DNA of 64,000 bases from Bradyrhizobium sp. sBnM-33 (GTDB lineage Bacteria; Pseudomonadota; Alphaproteobacteria; Rhizobiales; Xanthobacteraceae), in contig NZ_CP136624.1 in the NCBI RefSeq assembly GCF_032917945.1, positions 5,890,001 to 5,954,000 of the forward strand. The letters are read 5' to 3'. Below, one piece after another: positions 35,547 through 43,554 of the stretch. The position numbers and the translations under genes were made by a program. Under the pieces are notes generated by a model, which saw only the letters and a program-made list of their open reading frames with translations, was not told the DNA's origin and did no database searches. Numbering within the stretch: position 1 is the first letter of the stretch; each line of letters opens with the position of its first letter.

Positions 35547-37049
35547 GTGAAGCGGCCGCGCAAGCGCGCTTCCAGCGTCGCCGTCATCGATATCGGTTCG
35601 AACTCGGTTCGTCTCGTCGTCTATGAGACGATGGCGCGCAGTCTCGTCACCATCTTCAACGAGAAGGCGCTGTGCGGACTCGGCCGCGAGGTGCAGAGCA
35701 CCGGCCTGTTAGCGGAGGACGCCGTTACCAAGGCGCTGACCGCGCTGCGGCGTTTCCGGGCGCTGTGCCGCATCCAGCAGGTGAGCCGCGTGTTCGCCAT
35801 CGCCACCGCTGCCTGCCGCGACGCCAAGAACGGTCCCGACTTCATCACCAAGGCCGAGCGCATCTGCGGCACGCCGATTCAGATCCTGTCCGGTCCGCGC
35901 GAGGCAAAGCTTTCCGCGCTCGGCGTCGTCTCCGGCATCCACAATCCCGACGGCATCGTCGGCGACCTCGGCGGCGGTTCGCTCGAACTGATCGACGTGC
36001 AGAAAAACCGGGTCCGCAGCGGCGTCACGCTGCCGCTGGGAAGCCTGGCGCTGCAGGATCTCTCGGACAAATCCCTGAAGCGCGCCGAGCGCATCGTTCG
36101 CGATGATCTGTCCAACGTCGCGCAACTCAAGGCTGGCCATGGCCGTACTTTCTATGCGGTCGGCGGCACCTGGCGCGCGCTCGCGCGTATCCACATCGTC
36201 CAGAGCGGCTATCCGCTGCGCGTGATGCACGGCTATTCAATACCTGCCGCCGACGCGCTCGATTTCGCCCGCCGCCTGCGCCGGCTTGTGGCCGCCAACC
36301 TGCTCGCCGATATCGAAATCGTCGCGGATGCACGGCGCCCGCTCCTAACTTATGCGGCGCTGGTGCTCGAATACATCATCCGCGTCGGTCGGCCGAAGAC
36401 GATCGTGTTTTCTACATTCGGCGTCCGCGAAGGCCTGCTCTACGAGATGCTGCCGCCGCCTGAGCGCGCCAAGGACGGATTCATCTGCGCAGCCCAAACC
36501 CTGAACGGATTGCTGTCGCGCTCCGCACGCCACGCCGAGGAACTGGTCTCATGGACCGATCGCCTCGTGAGGGTTGTGAAGCTGCGCGAGACCGAGGAGG
36601 ACCGCCGCCTGCGCCATGCCGCCTGTCTGCTTTCCGACATCGGCTGGCGGGTGCATCCCGACCACCGCGGCGAGGAAACGCTGAGCCTGATCACCAACGG
36701 CAATTTCGGCTCGATCAGCCATCAGGGCCGTGCCTTCGTCGCGCTGTCGGTGTTCTATCGCTACGCGGGCTTAAGCGAAGAGAACGAGCCGCCGGAGCGC
36801 GTCCGCGACCTGGTGCCGCCGGCAATGGACGAGCGCGCCCGCCTTCTCGGCGCGGCCTTTCGCGTCGCGCACCTGATATCGGCGGCGCGCACCGGCGTGT
36901 TACCGGCGACGCATTTCCGCACCAACGGCCGCAAGTTGATGCTGGTGTTTGAGCATCGCATGGTCGATCTCGTCGCCGACCGCGTCGGCAGCCGCTTCAA
37001 GCAACTGGCGCGGCTCGTCGGGCGCGCCGGCTCGATCGTACGGAAGTAA
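35547..37049 (+). CDS. ppx: Exopolyphosphatase / guanosine pentaphosphatase family (Ppx/GppA)
   Basis: A 500-residue enzyme of the actin-like ATPase fold that degrades polyphosphate or pppGpp. The phosphate-binding motifs are VIDIGSNSVRLVVYE and GDLGGGSLELID; a C-terminal HD-type region (LRHAACLLSDIGWRVHPDHR) follows. Two starts compete: TTG 35541 and GTG 35547. AAGGGG at 35533-35538 is 8 bases from the GTG and only 2 from the TTG, so the GTG is chosen. It is 12 bases after ppk1. The last 70 bases recur in decayed form at 40521-40593. Confidence 0.93.
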   Translation: MKRPRKRASSVAVIDIGSNSVRLVVYETMARSLVTIFNEKALCGLGREVQSTGLLAEDAVTKALTALRRFRALCRIQQVSRVFAIATAACRDAKNGPDFITKAERICGTPIQILSGPREAKLSALGVVSGIHNPDGIVGDLGGGSLELIDVQKNRVRSGVTLPLGSLALQDLSDKSLKRAERIVRDDLSNVAQLKAGHGRTFYAVGGTWRALARIHIVQSGYPLRVMHGYSIPAADALDFARRLRRLVAANLLADIEIVADARRPLLTYAALVLEYIIRVGRPKTIVFSTFGVREGLLYEMLPPPERAKDGFICAAQTLNGLLSRSARHAEELVSWTDRLVRVVKLRETEEDRRLRHAACLLSDIGWRVHPDHRGEETLSLITNGNFGSISHQGRAFVALSVFYRYAGLSEENEPPERVRDLVPPAMDERARLLGAAFRVAHLISAARTGVLPATHFRTNGRKLMLVFEHRMVDLVADRVGSRFKQLARLVGRAGSIVRK

Positions 37050-37050
37050 G

Positions 37051-37084
37051 ACGGAAAGCCAGCGTACGCAACGCGCTTTTCCGT
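37051..37084 (+). terminator. Hairpin downstream of ppx, probable terminator
   Basis: ACGGAAAGC, bulge CA, GCGT, loop ACGCA, ACGC, GCTTTTCCGT: a long nested stem beginning one base after the ppx stop and followed by TTGTCGTCCTTTCC. The tail is only partly T-rich. Confidence 0.55.
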
Positions 37085-37153
37085 TTGTCGTCCTTTCCGC
37101 CACAGCTTGCTTTTGGAGCCGCGACGTCAACCGGTACACAAGGTCCGGCCACT

Positions 37154-38578
37154 TTACTTCTTTTTTGGTGTCAGCCAGTCTTCGTCTTCCAGGCCCGGTG
37201 CCCGCTTCTGCTGTTCCAGGATTTTCTTGTACTCTTCGGGGATGACCTGACTGCGGGATGCCTCGTGCAGCGTGTGCGGGAACCAGGTCGCAATGCCGGG
37301 GAAGGCGATCATCAGGCCAACGCAGATCACCTGCAGGATCATGAACTGGAACATGCCGGCGTAAATCGTCGCGAGACTCCAGCCCTTGACCACCTGCCTG
37401 AGATAGTACGCTGACATGGCGACCGGCGGCGATAGGAAGGCGGTCTGCAACACCACCGCAACCAGTGCTCCGAACCATATGAGGTCGATGCCCATGCCCT
37501 TCACGACGGGGTAGAAGATCGGCAGGAACACCAGGATGATGGCCGGCCATTCAAACGGCCAACCCAGCAGGAAAATGAGCACGAGCACGACAATCAGCAT
37601 CAGGCTGGGCGGCAACTGGAGGCCGAGCATCGTCTCGGTGATCCAGTTCGCCGAGCCGAGGCGGGCGAACACCGCACCGAAAATATTCGACGTGACCGCG
37701 AGCAGCAGCACCATGCTCGACGTCGCCATCGTCGAGATCAGCGCACGCTGCAGTCCACTCATCGAGAACCTGCCGTAGGCGATCGACAGAATCAGCGCAC
37801 CGACGCTGCCGATGCCGGCGGCCTCCGTCGGCGTCGCAAGCCCCCCGATGATCGAGCCGAGCGTCGCCGTGATGAGGCCGAGCAGGGGCAGCGTGCCGAT
37901 GACCACCTCGCGCGCAATGTACGGCGCCGAGTAGATCCGCTCGTCCATTGGCACCGGCGGCCCGAGTTTGGGATTCAAGAAAGCGCGGCCCATCAGATAG
38001 GCGATGTACATACCGGCCAGCAGAAAGCCCGGCCCGAAGGCTGCAGCATAGAGATCGGCGACCGACACCCCGAGCACCGGCCCCATCACGATCAGCATCA
38101 CCGACGGCGGAATGAGAATGCCGAGCGTGCCGCCCGCAGTGATCGTGCCCGCTGAAAGCTTGGCGTCGTACCCCGCCTTCGTCATGATCGGCGAGGCCAT
38201 GATGCCAAGAACGGTAACGGCTGCCCCAACGATGCCCGTCGCCATCGCGAACACGGTCGAGGTCAGGATGACGACGAGGAAGAGTGCGCCGCGCACCGGC
38301 GCAAGCAGCATGCGGAACGCCGTAAACAGGCGCTCCATAAGGCCCGCCTGCTCGGTGATGAAGCCCATGAAGATGAACAGCGGCACGGCGGCCAGGAGTT
38401 CCTCCTTCATCAGGCCGATGGTCTGGAAGTAGGCAAGGTCGAAGACCGTTGCGCCCATGCCCCAGTAGCCGAACGCAAAGGCTAGAAACAGCAACGTGAA
38501 CGAGATCGGCACGCCGATGAAGATCGCTCCAAGCAGGACCAGAAGCATGATGAGGCCGATGAGCGCTTCTGCGGTCAT
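37154..38578 (-). CDS. dctM: TRAP transporter large permease, DctM family (second system)
   Basis: A 474-residue polytopic membrane protein similar in layout to the product at 15244-16662: GAIFIGVPISFTLLFLA, VPLFIFMGFITEQAGLMERL, VFAMATGIVGAAVTVLGIM, ILIPPSVMLIVMGPVLG and TAFLSPPVAMSAYYLRQVV. It is the ion-coupled pore of a TRAP system. The start overlaps the dctQ stop by 4 bases. The C-terminal tail is rich in charged residues (EEYKKILEQQKRAPGLEDED). The end of the gene lies 70 bases from the hairpin behind ppx on the other strand. Confidence 0.93.
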   Translation of the reverse strand: MTAEALIGLIMLLVLLGAIFIGVPISFTLLFLAFAFGYWGMGATVFDLAYFQTIGLMKEELLAAVPLFIFMGFITEQAGLMERLFTAFRMLLAPVRGALFLVVILTSTVFAMATGIVGAAVTVLGIMASPIMTKAGYDAKLSAGTITAGGTLGILIPPSVMLIVMGPVLGVSVADLYAAAFGPGFLLAGMYIAYLMGRAFLNPKLGPPVPMDERIYSAPYIAREVVIGTLPLLGLITATLGSIIGGLATPTEAAGIGSVGALILSIAYGRFSMSGLQRALISTMATSSMVLLLAVTSNIFGAVFARLGSANWITETMLGLQLPPSLMLIVVLVLIFLLGWPFEWPAIILVFLPIFYPVVKGMGIDLIWFGALVAVVLQTAFLSPPVAMSAYYLRQVVKGWSLATIYAGMFQFMILQVICVGLMIAFPGIATWFPHTLHEASRSQVIPEEYKKILEQQKRAPGLEDEDWLTPKKK

Positions 38579-39138
38579 ATCTCGACCTTCTCCTTGTGCT
38601 CAAGCTCAACGCCGGTGCGCACCATGTAGATGCTCTTGATCAACTCGGACACGCCCTGGATCAGCAGCAGGAGGCAGGCAAGCGGCACGACGAACTTGAA
38701 CGGCCATAGTACCGGCCGCCACGGCGTCTGGTCGGAAAGCTCGTTGATCTGCCAGGCGTAGTGAAACTCGTTCCAGCTGATCAGGAACAGCATGATCAGG
38801 CTTGGGAAGAAGAAAACGATATAGGAGATCGTGTCGATCAAGCCCTTCCTGCGGGTGGAGAACTTCTCCCAGAAGAAATCGGTGCGGATATGAGCGCCCT
38901 TGTGCAGCGCGTAAGCGGCGCCGAGCATGAACAGTGAGCCGTAGAGCATGTAGGTTGCGTCGTAGGCCCATATGGTCGGCGCGTTGAACAGATAACGCGC
39001 TCCAACCTCGTAGGCGACGGCCAGAACCAGCGGCACCGCCAGCCACGAGATGACCGTGCCGGTCCGATCCGTGAAGCCGTCAATGATCCGGATTATGGCC
39101 AGCAGCGCCGGCGACTGCCTGTCTGTTGTGTTTGCCAT
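38575..39138 (-). CDS. dctQ: TRAP transporter small permease, DctQ family (second system)
   Basis: A 187-residue membrane protein with four helices: WLAVPLVLAVAYEVGARYLF, then MLYGSLFMLGAAYALH, ISYIVFFFPSLIMLFLIS and VVPLACLLLLIQGVSELI. The post-helix motif FNAPTIWAYDATYM matches that of the first DctQ (FNAPTVWVYESSFM), so the two systems are paralogues of one subgroup. AGGTGGGAGG lies close before the ATG. It is coupled to dctM by an ATGA overlap. Confidence 0.9.
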   Translation of the reverse strand: MANTTDRQSPALLAIIRIIDGFTDRTGTVISWLAVPLVLAVAYEVGARYLFNAPTIWAYDATYMLYGSLFMLGAAYALHKGAHIRTDFFWEKFSTRRKGLIDTISYIVFFFPSLIMLFLISWNEFHYAWQINELSDQTPWRPVLWPFKFVVPLACLLLLIQGVSELIKSIYMVRTGVELEHKEKVEI

Positions 39139-39157
39139 CCTCCCACCTAACGCGCAT

Positions 39158-39233
39158 CGTTCGCGCGGCGCGCCTTGCGGCGCGACGCAGACCGGCCCTG
39201 CGCGAACGGAGGGCGGCCAAGCCGGCCGCCCTC
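39158..39233 (-). terminator. Two hairpins between dctP and dctQ of the second TRAP operon
   Basis: An outer stem CGTTCGCGC/GCGCGAACG (39158-39166 with 39200-39208) encloses GC-rich sequence, and a 10-base perfect stem GAGGGCGGCC/GGCCGCCCTC (39209-39233) lies next to it. No T-run. The position equals that of the hairpins in the first TRAP operon. Confidence 0.55.
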
Positions 39234-39243
39234 GGACGAAGCC

Positions 39244-40350
39244 CTATTTCTCGACCGGGAAGTAGTAGTTCGCCATGAATGAGTATGGCGGGAAATAGGA
39301 CCGCTTGTACGGCACCACAGCGCTGGCATAGGCCTTCTGCGAGTCGTGCACCTTCTTAAAGAACGGGTTCTTGGCGCCCTCGGCCGCCGCGATCTCGTCC
39401 CACTTCTTGATGAAGGTCAACAGGATCTCCGTCGGCGTGCGCAGGATCTGCACGCCGTGCTTCTGCTGCATCTCAATCAGCGCATCGGCGTTCTGGCGCT
39501 GCCACTTGGTCCACCAGACGAGGAATGTCTCGTTGGCCGCCGACTTGATGATCTCCTGGTGCTGAGCGCTGAGCTCCTTCCACACATCGCCGTTGATCAC
39601 GATTTCGCCGACCGTCACGTTCTCGTGCAAGCCGGGCGAATAGTGGTACTTCCAGACGTTGTGGAAGCCGAGCTGCATGTCCTCGATGCCGCCGACCCAT
39701 TCAGCGCAATCGATCACGCCGCGCTGCGCTGAGGGAATGATCTCGCCGCCCGGCATGTTGACCACCGTGAAGCCGAGCGCTTGCCACACCTCGCCGGCCA
39801 TCCCGGTCTGGCGGCATTTCATTCCCTTCATGTCCTCGACCGTCTGGATCGGCCTCTTGAACCAGCCGAACGCCTGCGGTCCTGCGGGCAGGATAGGGAA
39901 CACGACGACGTTGAGCTTGAGCTCCTTCTGATAGAACTCGTTGTACAGATCGAGGCCGCCGCCGTGATAGAACCAGCCCATCACGTCCATGTAGTCCATG
40001 CCGAAGGTGCCGCCGGGACCGCCGGTGAACAGGATCGCGGTCTTGTTTTTGCCGGTCCAGTAACCGGCCCACGCATGCGATCCGTCGAGCACCTTCTTGT
40101 GGGTCGCGTCCAGCACCTCGAACGCCGGCACGACCTGGCCGGCGGGCATCGCTTCGATCTTCAAGGTGCCGGCAGATAGCTTGTTCACCCGCTCGGCGAA
40201 GTAGGTGAAGTTGTCATAGAGCGTGAGCGCCGCCGGCCATGAGGCCTGCATCTTCAGCACCTTCGTCTGCGCCATGACTGTAGTAGTGGATCCGACAAAC
40301 GCCGAAGCGATCAGGGCAACGGCGACCAATCCCAGAAACAAGCGTTTCAT
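39244..40350 (-). CDS. dctP: TRAP transporter substrate-binding protein, DctP family (second system)
   Basis: A 368-residue periplasmic receptor with a signal peptide (LFLGLVAVALIASAFVGSTTTVMAQ). The mature part follows the same plan as the first system: FTYFAERVNKLSAGTLKIEA, PAFEVLDATHKKVLDGSHAW, VEDMKGMKCRQTGMAGEVWQ and PGGEIIPSAQRGVIDCAEW. Ligand-side residues differ (RQTG against RIYG), so the two systems probably carry different organic acids. GGGAGGAGA precedes the ATG by a few bases. It is the first gene of the dctPQM operon that is bracketed by true and relic ppx ends. Confidence 0.9.
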   Translation of the reverse strand: MKRLFLGLVAVALIASAFVGSTTTVMAQTKVLKMQASWPAALTLYDNFTYFAERVNKLSAGTLKIEAMPAGQVVPAFEVLDATHKKVLDGSHAWAGYWTGKNKTAILFTGGPGGTFGMDYMDVMGWFYHGGGLDLYNEFYQKELKLNVVVFPILPAGPQAFGWFKRPIQTVEDMKGMKCRQTGMAGEVWQALGFTVVNMPGGEIIPSAQRGVIDCAEWVGGIEDMQLGFHNVWKYHYSPGLHENVTVGEIVINGDVWKELSAQHQEIIKSAANETFLVWWTKWQRQNADALIEMQQKHGVQILRTPTEILLTFIKKWDEIAAAEGAKNPFFKKVHDSQKAYASAVVPYKRSYFPPYSFMANYYFPVEK

Positions 40351-40520
40351 GAGTCTCCTCCCTTGGACGACGTGACCTTGGCGATCGCTTTTCTCGGTTT
40401 CTTCTTAATCGCCAAGCTTGAAACCACGTCTGCCACCATTCTGCCACCGTCGCCTCAAGTTGTCATCTTGCTTTCTGGCCGCAGCAGAGCCGGCATGCTG
40501 CGCGCGAACTCAAATCTTGT
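40351..40520. other. Upstream region of the second TRAP operon
   Basis: This is the promoter side of dctP. No gene-like frame, repeat or clear operator is seen. The adjacent 40521-40593 holds the ppx relic, and 40594-40806 again shows no gene. Confidence 0.4.
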
Positions 40521-40593
40521 TTGCCGACCGCGTCGGGGTAGCCGCTTCAAGCAACTGGCGCGGCTCGTCGGCCGCGCCGGCTCGGTCGTGCGG
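40521..40593 (+). pseudogene. Relic copy of the ppx 3' end
   Basis: From GCCGACCGCGTCGG to TGCGGAG the sequence repeats the last codons of ppx (36975-37045) with three substitutions and one two-base insertion. One frame still reads GSRFKQLARLVGRAGSVVR against GSRFKQLARLVGRAGSIVR in the real gene. Nothing of the rest of ppx is present upstream; instead the TRAP operon begins. Confidence 0.85.
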
Positions 40594-40806
40594 AGCTGAT
40601 CTCATCAAATTGCGCCCCCTTCGAACGAGGTGTTGACGCCCAGAGCAGCCAAAAACCTTGAAGGGCAGCGGGCCATGGCTTGGCCGGCCAGTTCAGCCTT
40701 GCCAACTTCTGGCATTGTGCAAATATGCAACCATCTGGCGAAACCGATTGCCGCCTGCCAGGCTGGCCAGTGCGGCGCACGCGTCGCATTCGAATTGGAG
40801 TTCGTC

Positions 40807-41268
40807 ATGAACAATTCACATCATCCAAGCGCTCCCCATCATCTGCCTGGTTTCATCACCGCTCCCGGTGACACCGATATCCTGATGGTCGTCGTCGGCA
40901 TCGTGCTGATCGCGGCCGTTCTGATGGTCGGTAATCTTTATCTTCGTTTGCATAGCTTGCCGGAGCGGATGGCACACAAGTCGCAAAAGCTGCAATTCGA
41001 GATCGTGGCAGTTTTGGGCTTGCTGGCGCTGTTTACGCACATCCACCTTTTCTGGATCGCAGCACTGCTGCTTGCTATGATTGATTTGCCCGATTTCGGC
41101 ACCCCGCTGCGCCGGATCGCGGGATCGGTCGAAAAAATCGCCGGCGCTCCGCCGGATGACCAAGCGGCCAAGCCGACCGGTGAAGGCACCGCCCACGCAG
41201 TCACCGCCGAAGCGCGGGATACGACGAAAGCCAGCGCTGCCAAGAGCGAGGTGCCGAGCCATGCTTGA
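40807..41268 (+). CDS. Small membrane protein, YiaW (DUF3302)-like
   Basis: A 153-residue protein with two membrane helices, about residues 26-47 (LMVVVGIVLIAAVLMVGNLY) and 66-87 (AVLGLLALFTHIHLFWIAAL), and a soluble Ala/Thr-rich tail. The second helix with LFTHIHLFWIA resembles the LFTLHVIWPFLWI stretch of Escherichia coli YiaW, and the next gene resembles its partner YiaV, so a YiaWV-type pair is likely. It may serve as an inner membrane partner for the HlyD-like protein. Its stop overlaps the next start by 8 bases. Function in any organism is poorly known. Confidence 0.65.
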   Translation: MNNSHHPSAPHHLPGFITAPGDTDILMVVVGIVLIAAVLMVGNLYLRLHSLPERMAHKSQKLQFEIVAVLGLLALFTHIHLFWIAALLLAMIDLPDFGTPLRRIAGSVEKIAGAPPDDQAAKPTGEGTAHAVTAEARDTTKASAAKSEVPSHA

Positions 41269-42490
41269 GCTGCTGCTCTGCTCCATGTTGACGATCCTGC
41301 CGGACTATCTTTATCGCCGCTACCGGCAGGGAAAGCGCCTCGGAAAAGAGATCACATTCTACTCGGTGTGGTTCGAACTCAGATGGGGCATCATTACCTG
41401 TCTGATGCTGACCGTCGCTCTGATCACGCTCATCTTTTACTTTCATCCATCCACCACGACGGCGACTCTGTTCTACAGGTCCGTTCCGATCGTTCCGGAA
41501 ATCAACGGCCGGGTGTCGGAAGTCCACGTCGAATTCAGCGCGCCCGTCAAGAAGGGCGACGTGATCTTCAAGCTGGACAGTTCCAAGCAGGCAGCCGCAC
41601 TGGAAAGGGCCCGGCGCAAAATTGCCGAAGTCGATGCCGCATTCCTGACCGCGCAGGCCGATATTCTCAAGGCGGAAGGACAGATCCAGGAAGCCAAGGG
41701 CGCCTATCAGCAGGCGTCAGATGAACTCGACACCAAGCGCGAACTGCAGAAGCGCAATCCCGGTATCGTCCCCCAGCGCGACATCGAAAAGCTCGAGGTG
41801 CTGCTCGCCGGTCGTCAGGGCGCGCTTGATTCGGCAACGGCTGCAAAACAATCCGCGACGACGAAGGTAACCGCACTGCTCCCCGCGGAGAAGGCGAGCG
41901 CCGAGGCGGCGCTGGCCGAGGCACAGGTGGATCTGGACAGGACCACCATTCGCGCCGGAGTCGATGGGCGCGTGGAACAGTTTACGTTGCGCGCGGGAGA
42001 TATCGTCAATCCCGTGATGCGGCCTGCCGGCGTTCTCATCCCGGCCAACGTAGGACGGACGCTTTCCGCCGGCTTTGGACAAATCGAGGCGCAAGTCATG
42101 AAGATCGGTATGGTCGCCGAGGCCACGTGCATATCGAAGCCATGGACAATCATTCCACTGGTAGTCACCGGCGTGCAGGATTACATCGCGGCGGGCCAGT
42201 TCCGGGGCGGCGAGCAACTCATCGACCCGCAGCAGGTGCGGGCTCCCGGGACCATTGTCACCTTCCTGGAGCCCATCTACCCGGGCGGCCTTGAAGGCGT
42301 GACGCCCGGCAGCAGTTGCATCGTCAATGCCTATACCAGCAACCATGATCGGATCGCCTCAAAGGAAGTCGGTGCACTCAAGGGGTTCGCGCTGCATGCG
42401 ATCGACGCCGTCGGAATTGTTCACGCGATGTTGTTGCGTATCCAGGCGCTGCTGCTTCCAGTCAAAACGCTGGTGCTGAGCGGACACTAG
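41261..42490 (+). CDS. HlyD/YiaV-like membrane fusion protein
   Basis: A 409-residue periplasmic adaptor-type protein: one N-terminal helix (IITCLMLTVALITLIFYF), a lipoyl-like half (VPEINGRVSEVHVEFSAPVK), a long coiled coil (about residues 110-215), then the second lipoyl half (TTIRAGVDGRVEQFTLRAGD) and a beta domain. The C-terminal extension with IDAVGIVHAMLLRIQALLLP is hydrophobic, as in YiaV. No ABC, MFS or RND pump and no outer membrane channel is adjacent, so the partner is probably the small membrane protein upstream or a distant pump. It is translationally coupled to the gene before it and 44 bases before the carbonic anhydrase gene. Confidence 0.85.
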   Translation: MLELLLCSMLTILPDYLYRRYRQGKRLGKEITFYSVWFELRWGIITCLMLTVALITLIFYFHPSTTTATLFYRSVPIVPEINGRVSEVHVEFSAPVKKGDVIFKLDSSKQAAALERARRKIAEVDAAFLTAQADILKAEGQIQEAKGAYQQASDELDTKRELQKRNPGIVPQRDIEKLEVLLAGRQGALDSATAAKQSATTKVTALLPAEKASAEAALAEAQVDLDRTTIRAGVDGRVEQFTLRAGDIVNPVMRPAGVLIPANVGRTLSAGFGQIEAQVMKIGMVAEATCISKPWTIIPLVVTGVQDYIAAGQFRGGEQLIDPQQVRAPGTIVTFLEPIYPGGLEGVTPGSSCIVNAYTSNHDRIASKEVGALKGFALHAIDAVGIVHAMLLRIQALLLPVKTLVLSGH

Positions 42491-42534
42491 ACTTCGTGCT
42501 TCTTGACGATGCAATTCCTAATCGGGAGAGCGAC

Positions 42535-43284
42535 ATGCGTCAGAAATCCGGACATCTTGTCGATTGCAATTGCCTGGGCCGCAGAAATTTTCTCAAGGTG
42601 GCGGGCGGTGCGACGGCGATCGCAATGAGCGGAAGCAGCATCTTCCTTGCAGATCGGGCACATGCAGACGCTCTCACGAAGGAGCTGCGCGACAAGATGA
42701 CACCCGAGCAAATTGTCCAGGCGATGAAGAACGGGAACAAGCGTTTTCGCATGGGCGAGAGGAAAGAGCGCAATTACCTTCGCGAGCAAAAAGCGAGCGC
42801 CAAGGGACAGTATCCCGCGGCCGTGTTGCTGACATGCATCGATTCACGCGCGCCGGCGGAGGTCATCATGGACCTTGGAATCGGTGACATTTTTAACTGT
42901 CGGGTTGCGGGTAACGTCAAAAATGCTGACATCCTCGGCAGCATGGAGTTCGCGTGCAAATTGGCTGGGGCCAAGGTGGTGCTCGTAATGGGCCACACGG
43001 CATGCGGCGCCATCAAAGGCGCAATCGACAATGCCGAGTTGGGCAATCTGACGGGATTGTTGGCCAAGATCAGACCCGCGATAGAGGCGACGGCCTATAC
43101 AGGCGAGCGCTCGGCGAAGAACTACGGCTTCGTAGATGCTGTCGCGCGAAAGAACGTTGAGATGACCGTTGCCGATATCCGAAAGGACAGCTTCGTACTT
43201 GCGGAGCTCGAAGCAAAGGGCGGGATCAAGTTGACTGGCGCGATGTACAACCTTGAGACGGGCGCGGTGGAGTTCTTCGCTTGA
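42535..43284 (+). CDS. Tat-exported beta-carbonic anhydrase
   Basis: A 249-residue protein with a twin-arginine signal (GRRNFLKVAGGATAIAMSGS, cleavage near AHADA) and a complete beta-CA domain. Zinc ligands are Cys101 and the Asp103-Arg105 dyad in LLTCIDSRAPAE, then His154 and Cys157 in GHTACGAI. It interconverts CO2 and bicarbonate, and export places it in the periplasm, where it may trap CO2 or set pH. Start 42535 follows GGGAG at 6 bases; the longer frame from 42496 is not needed. It is in line with the YiaW/YiaV-like pair and probably co-transcribed. Confidence 0.92.
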   Translation: MRQKSGHLVDCNCLGRRNFLKVAGGATAIAMSGSSIFLADRAHADALTKELRDKMTPEQIVQAMKNGNKRFRMGERKERNYLREQKASAKGQYPAAVLLTCIDSRAPAEVIMDLGIGDIFNCRVAGNVKNADILGSMEFACKLAGAKVVLVMGHTACGAIKGAIDNAELGNLTGLLAKIRPAIEATAYTGERSAKNYGFVDAVARKNVEMTVADIRKDSFVLAELEAKGGIKLTGAMYNLETGAVEFFA

Positions 43285-43554
43285 GAGTTCCGGCAGCTAG
43301 CATTGAGATACGGGCCGTCTTGGATCGTGCGCAGCTGTGAAGTTATCCCGCGCTGCAGTTCGGCATTCCCGCCCCCGCGCCTGCAACTTTGAGTATGAGG
43401 CGCGTACGCACTGGTATCAGAAAATGTCGAAAAGGCTTTTGAAACAGAGCCTTGGTATTGCAACCCGGCGCGCCAGGATTAGCGGCTTGGTAACGGCCGG
43501 CTGGTAGTAACGGAGAGGCCATCATCAAGGGGCCGCCAGCCGGAAGGTATCCTC

